From: a bacterium
GTDB lineage: Bacteria; UBP15; UBA6099; JAJRTR01
Reading direction: 5' to 3'
DNA length: 7,137 bases
Assembly (NCBI GenBank): GCA_024278215.1
Contig: JAJRTR010000042.1
Location: 1-7,137, forward strand
Shown here: one piece after another, positions 6,611-7,137 of the stretch
Numbering within the stretch: position 1 is the first letter of the stretch
Layout of the letters: each line of letters starts with the position of its first letter
The notes under the pieces: model-generated
What the model was told of the DNA's origin: nothing
Databases searched by the model: none
What the model saw: the letters and a program-made list of their open reading frames with translations, nothing else
Position numbers and translations under genes: made by a program

Positions 6611-6616
6611 ACTATA
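6611..6616 (-). promoter_or_regulatory. Possible -10 box for the protease gene
   Basis: The minus strand reads TATAGT at 6611-6616, about 30 bp before the ATG. That would give a leader of some 20-25 nt containing the GGAG site. The -35 candidates 17-18 bp further upstream match the consensus at only three of six positions, so the promoter is tentative. Confidence 0.3.
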
Positions 6617-6654
6617 GTAGCGGATTTCGATTGTTACGAAAATTGTCTTTAACC

Positions 6655-6801
6655 CATATTTCACCAATGCGGGCTAATAATCGGGAGAATACCGTAATAC
6701 AAGGCGCGGCAAGTGAGTGGTGAGGGAATAGCCGGCCAGCCGGCCTCTTGCGCAACATGCAGGTATGTGACCGATCCCGAATCGCCGCCGCAACGCAGTA
6801 G
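6655..6801 (-). repeat. ~150-bp repeat element, right copy (inverted relative to 121-268)
   Basis: The reverse complement aligns with 121-268 at roughly 90 per cent with a single one-base gap. The central palindrome gccggccagccggc is intact. The end hairpin is degraded: the arm corresponding to positions 266-273 of the left copy reads ataTGGGTT-like sequence instead of atgcgggc. It lies between the protease gene and the other right-flank modules. Confidence 0.85.
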
Positions 6802-6822
6802 AATAGGCGTTCTCCCGATACT

Positions 6823-6847
6823 CCGGATTTCTTTTTGAGAAATTCGG
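6823..6847. other. 10-bp imperfect hairpin in the right flank
   Basis: Arms ccggatttct (6823-6832) and agaaattcgg (6838-6847) pair with one mismatch around a ttttg loop. It is preceded by ggcgttctcccga (6806-6818), which resembles the ggcattctcccga preceding the 249-273 hairpin of the left element. It may therefore be a diverged second copy of that module in forward orientation. Confidence 0.5.
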
Positions 6848-6856
6848 GCTAAAGGC

Positions 6857-6945
6857 AATACCGTTTACTTTAGCAACAATGATGCGCAAAAAAGCCTGTG
6901 TTTTCGCGAATATTGATACCCATACCCTTTTAAGTAAACGGTATT
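6857..6945. repeat. Spaced 14-bp perfect inverted repeat with overlapping 12-bp direct repeat
   Basis: Arms aataccgtttactt (6857-6870) and aagtaaacggtatt (6932-6945) are exact inverted repeats, 61 bp apart. In addition attcgggctaaa occurs at 6842-6853 and again at 6943-6954 in the same orientation. The intervening segment is not similar to anything else in the window. The arrangement suggests nested palindromic repeat units rather than a protein site. Confidence 0.65.
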
Positions 6946-6994
6946 CGGGCTAAAAGTCAAATTTCAGGCATGTTCCCAAAAGGCTCACAATATG

Positions 6995-7013
6995 TAGAGC
7001 CAGTTGCAAAATT
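6995..7013. repeat. 19-bp box, inverted copy of 105-123
   Basis: The sequence tagagccagttgcaaaatt is the reverse complement of 105-123 with one mismatch. It lies about 40 bp before the right 83-bp unit. Confidence 0.7.
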
Positions 7014-7054
7014 ATGTTCGAAGCGAGGTCGAGCGAAATTGGACTAAAGCAAAG

Positions 7055-7137
7055 CGGATGTGCAAAATCCCCGCAGGCGTACTTGTAGAGTACGTCGAGG
7101 AAGATTTTGTGCCGACAATGCAGCTGTTGACAATTGC
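7055..7137. repeat. 83-bp flanking repeat, right copy (direct repeat of 1-83)
   Basis: This aligns without gaps to 1-83 with about 8 differences. The inner stem (cgtact with agtacg) is unchanged. The outer cctcg arm has become ccccg, which introduces one mismatch with cgagg. The copy runs to the last base of the window and may continue. Confidence 0.85.

Larger units (their letters stand above)
6582..7137. other. 556-bp gene-free right flank built from repeats
   Basis: This gene-free region starts with the protease leader and probable promoter (6582-6640). It then holds the inverted element (6655-6801), a hairpin (6823-6847), a spaced inverted repeat (6857-6945), the 19-bp box (6995-7013) and the second 83-bp unit (7055-7137), which reaches the window edge. 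Stretches 6946-6994 and 7014-7054 show nothing recognisable. Minus-strand frames at 6661-6889 are open but lie inside the repeat and are judged spurious. Confidence 0.7.

Noticed and set aside
6661-6889. Minus-strand frames at 6661-6858 and 6674-6889
   Set aside because: They are the mirror images of the left-flank frames inside the inverted repeat. The two frames overlap and neither has a start with a Shine-Dalgarno.
1-7137. CRISPR array, toxin-antitoxin pair or defence island
   Set aside because: There are no regularly spaced short repeats with unique spacers. The XRE protein has no adjacent small toxin-like gene in operon, and no nuclease, helicase or other defence domain is seen.

Overview
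The window looks like bacterial chromosome from an uncultured Gram-negative-type lineage. The supports are Shine-Dalgarno starts, short intergenic gaps, Sec-type signal and membrane proteins, and GC-rich genes separated by AT-rich spacers. I cannot name the phylum from sequence alone. It holds five credible protein genes, bracketed at both ends by modules of a dispersed, hairpin-rich non-coding repeat family. I see no transposase, integrase, tRNA, rRNA or CRISPR array.

Layout. (1) 1-289: left repeat cluster: an 83-bp unit (1-83) with a nested stem-loop, a 19-bp box (105-123), and a roughly 150-bp element (121-272) ending in a perfect hairpin. (2) 290-757, minus: an XRE-type helix-turn-helix regulator, more AT-rich than its neighbours, with a perfect 20-bp dyad (805-824) upstream of its start as a likely operator. 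(3) 758-1089: a spacer holding a 57-bp third copy of the repeat's end, nested in a multi-stem palindromic structure. (4) 1090-1656, plus: a small membrane protein with a PH-like domain. (5) 1653-2762, minus: a secreted metallophosphoesterase of purple-acid-phosphatase architecture, overlapping the previous gene's 3' end by 4 bp. (6) 3005-4207, minus: a 12-helix major facilitator transporter. (7) 4386-6581, minus: a membrane M48 metalloprotease carrying two zinc ribbons at its N-terminus and a beta-rich tail. (8) 6582-7137: right repeat cluster: an inverted copy of the left element, further hairpins, an inverted copy of the 19-bp box and a direct copy of the 83-bp unit that reaches the window edge.

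The three minus-strand genes (protease, transporter, phosphatase) are co-oriented, but gaps of 178 and 242 bp and unrelated functions argue for separate transcription. No pathway links all five genes. An envelope flavour is common to four of them: protein quality control, uptake, periplasmic phosphate-ester cleavage and a membrane PH-domain protein.

The most unusual content is the repeat architecture rather than any gene. The same modules recur in both orientations at the two ends, and a fragment recurs inside. As a result the regulator gene alone, and also the whole five-gene block, lie between inverted copies. I find no clear evidence for a new defence or mobile system.
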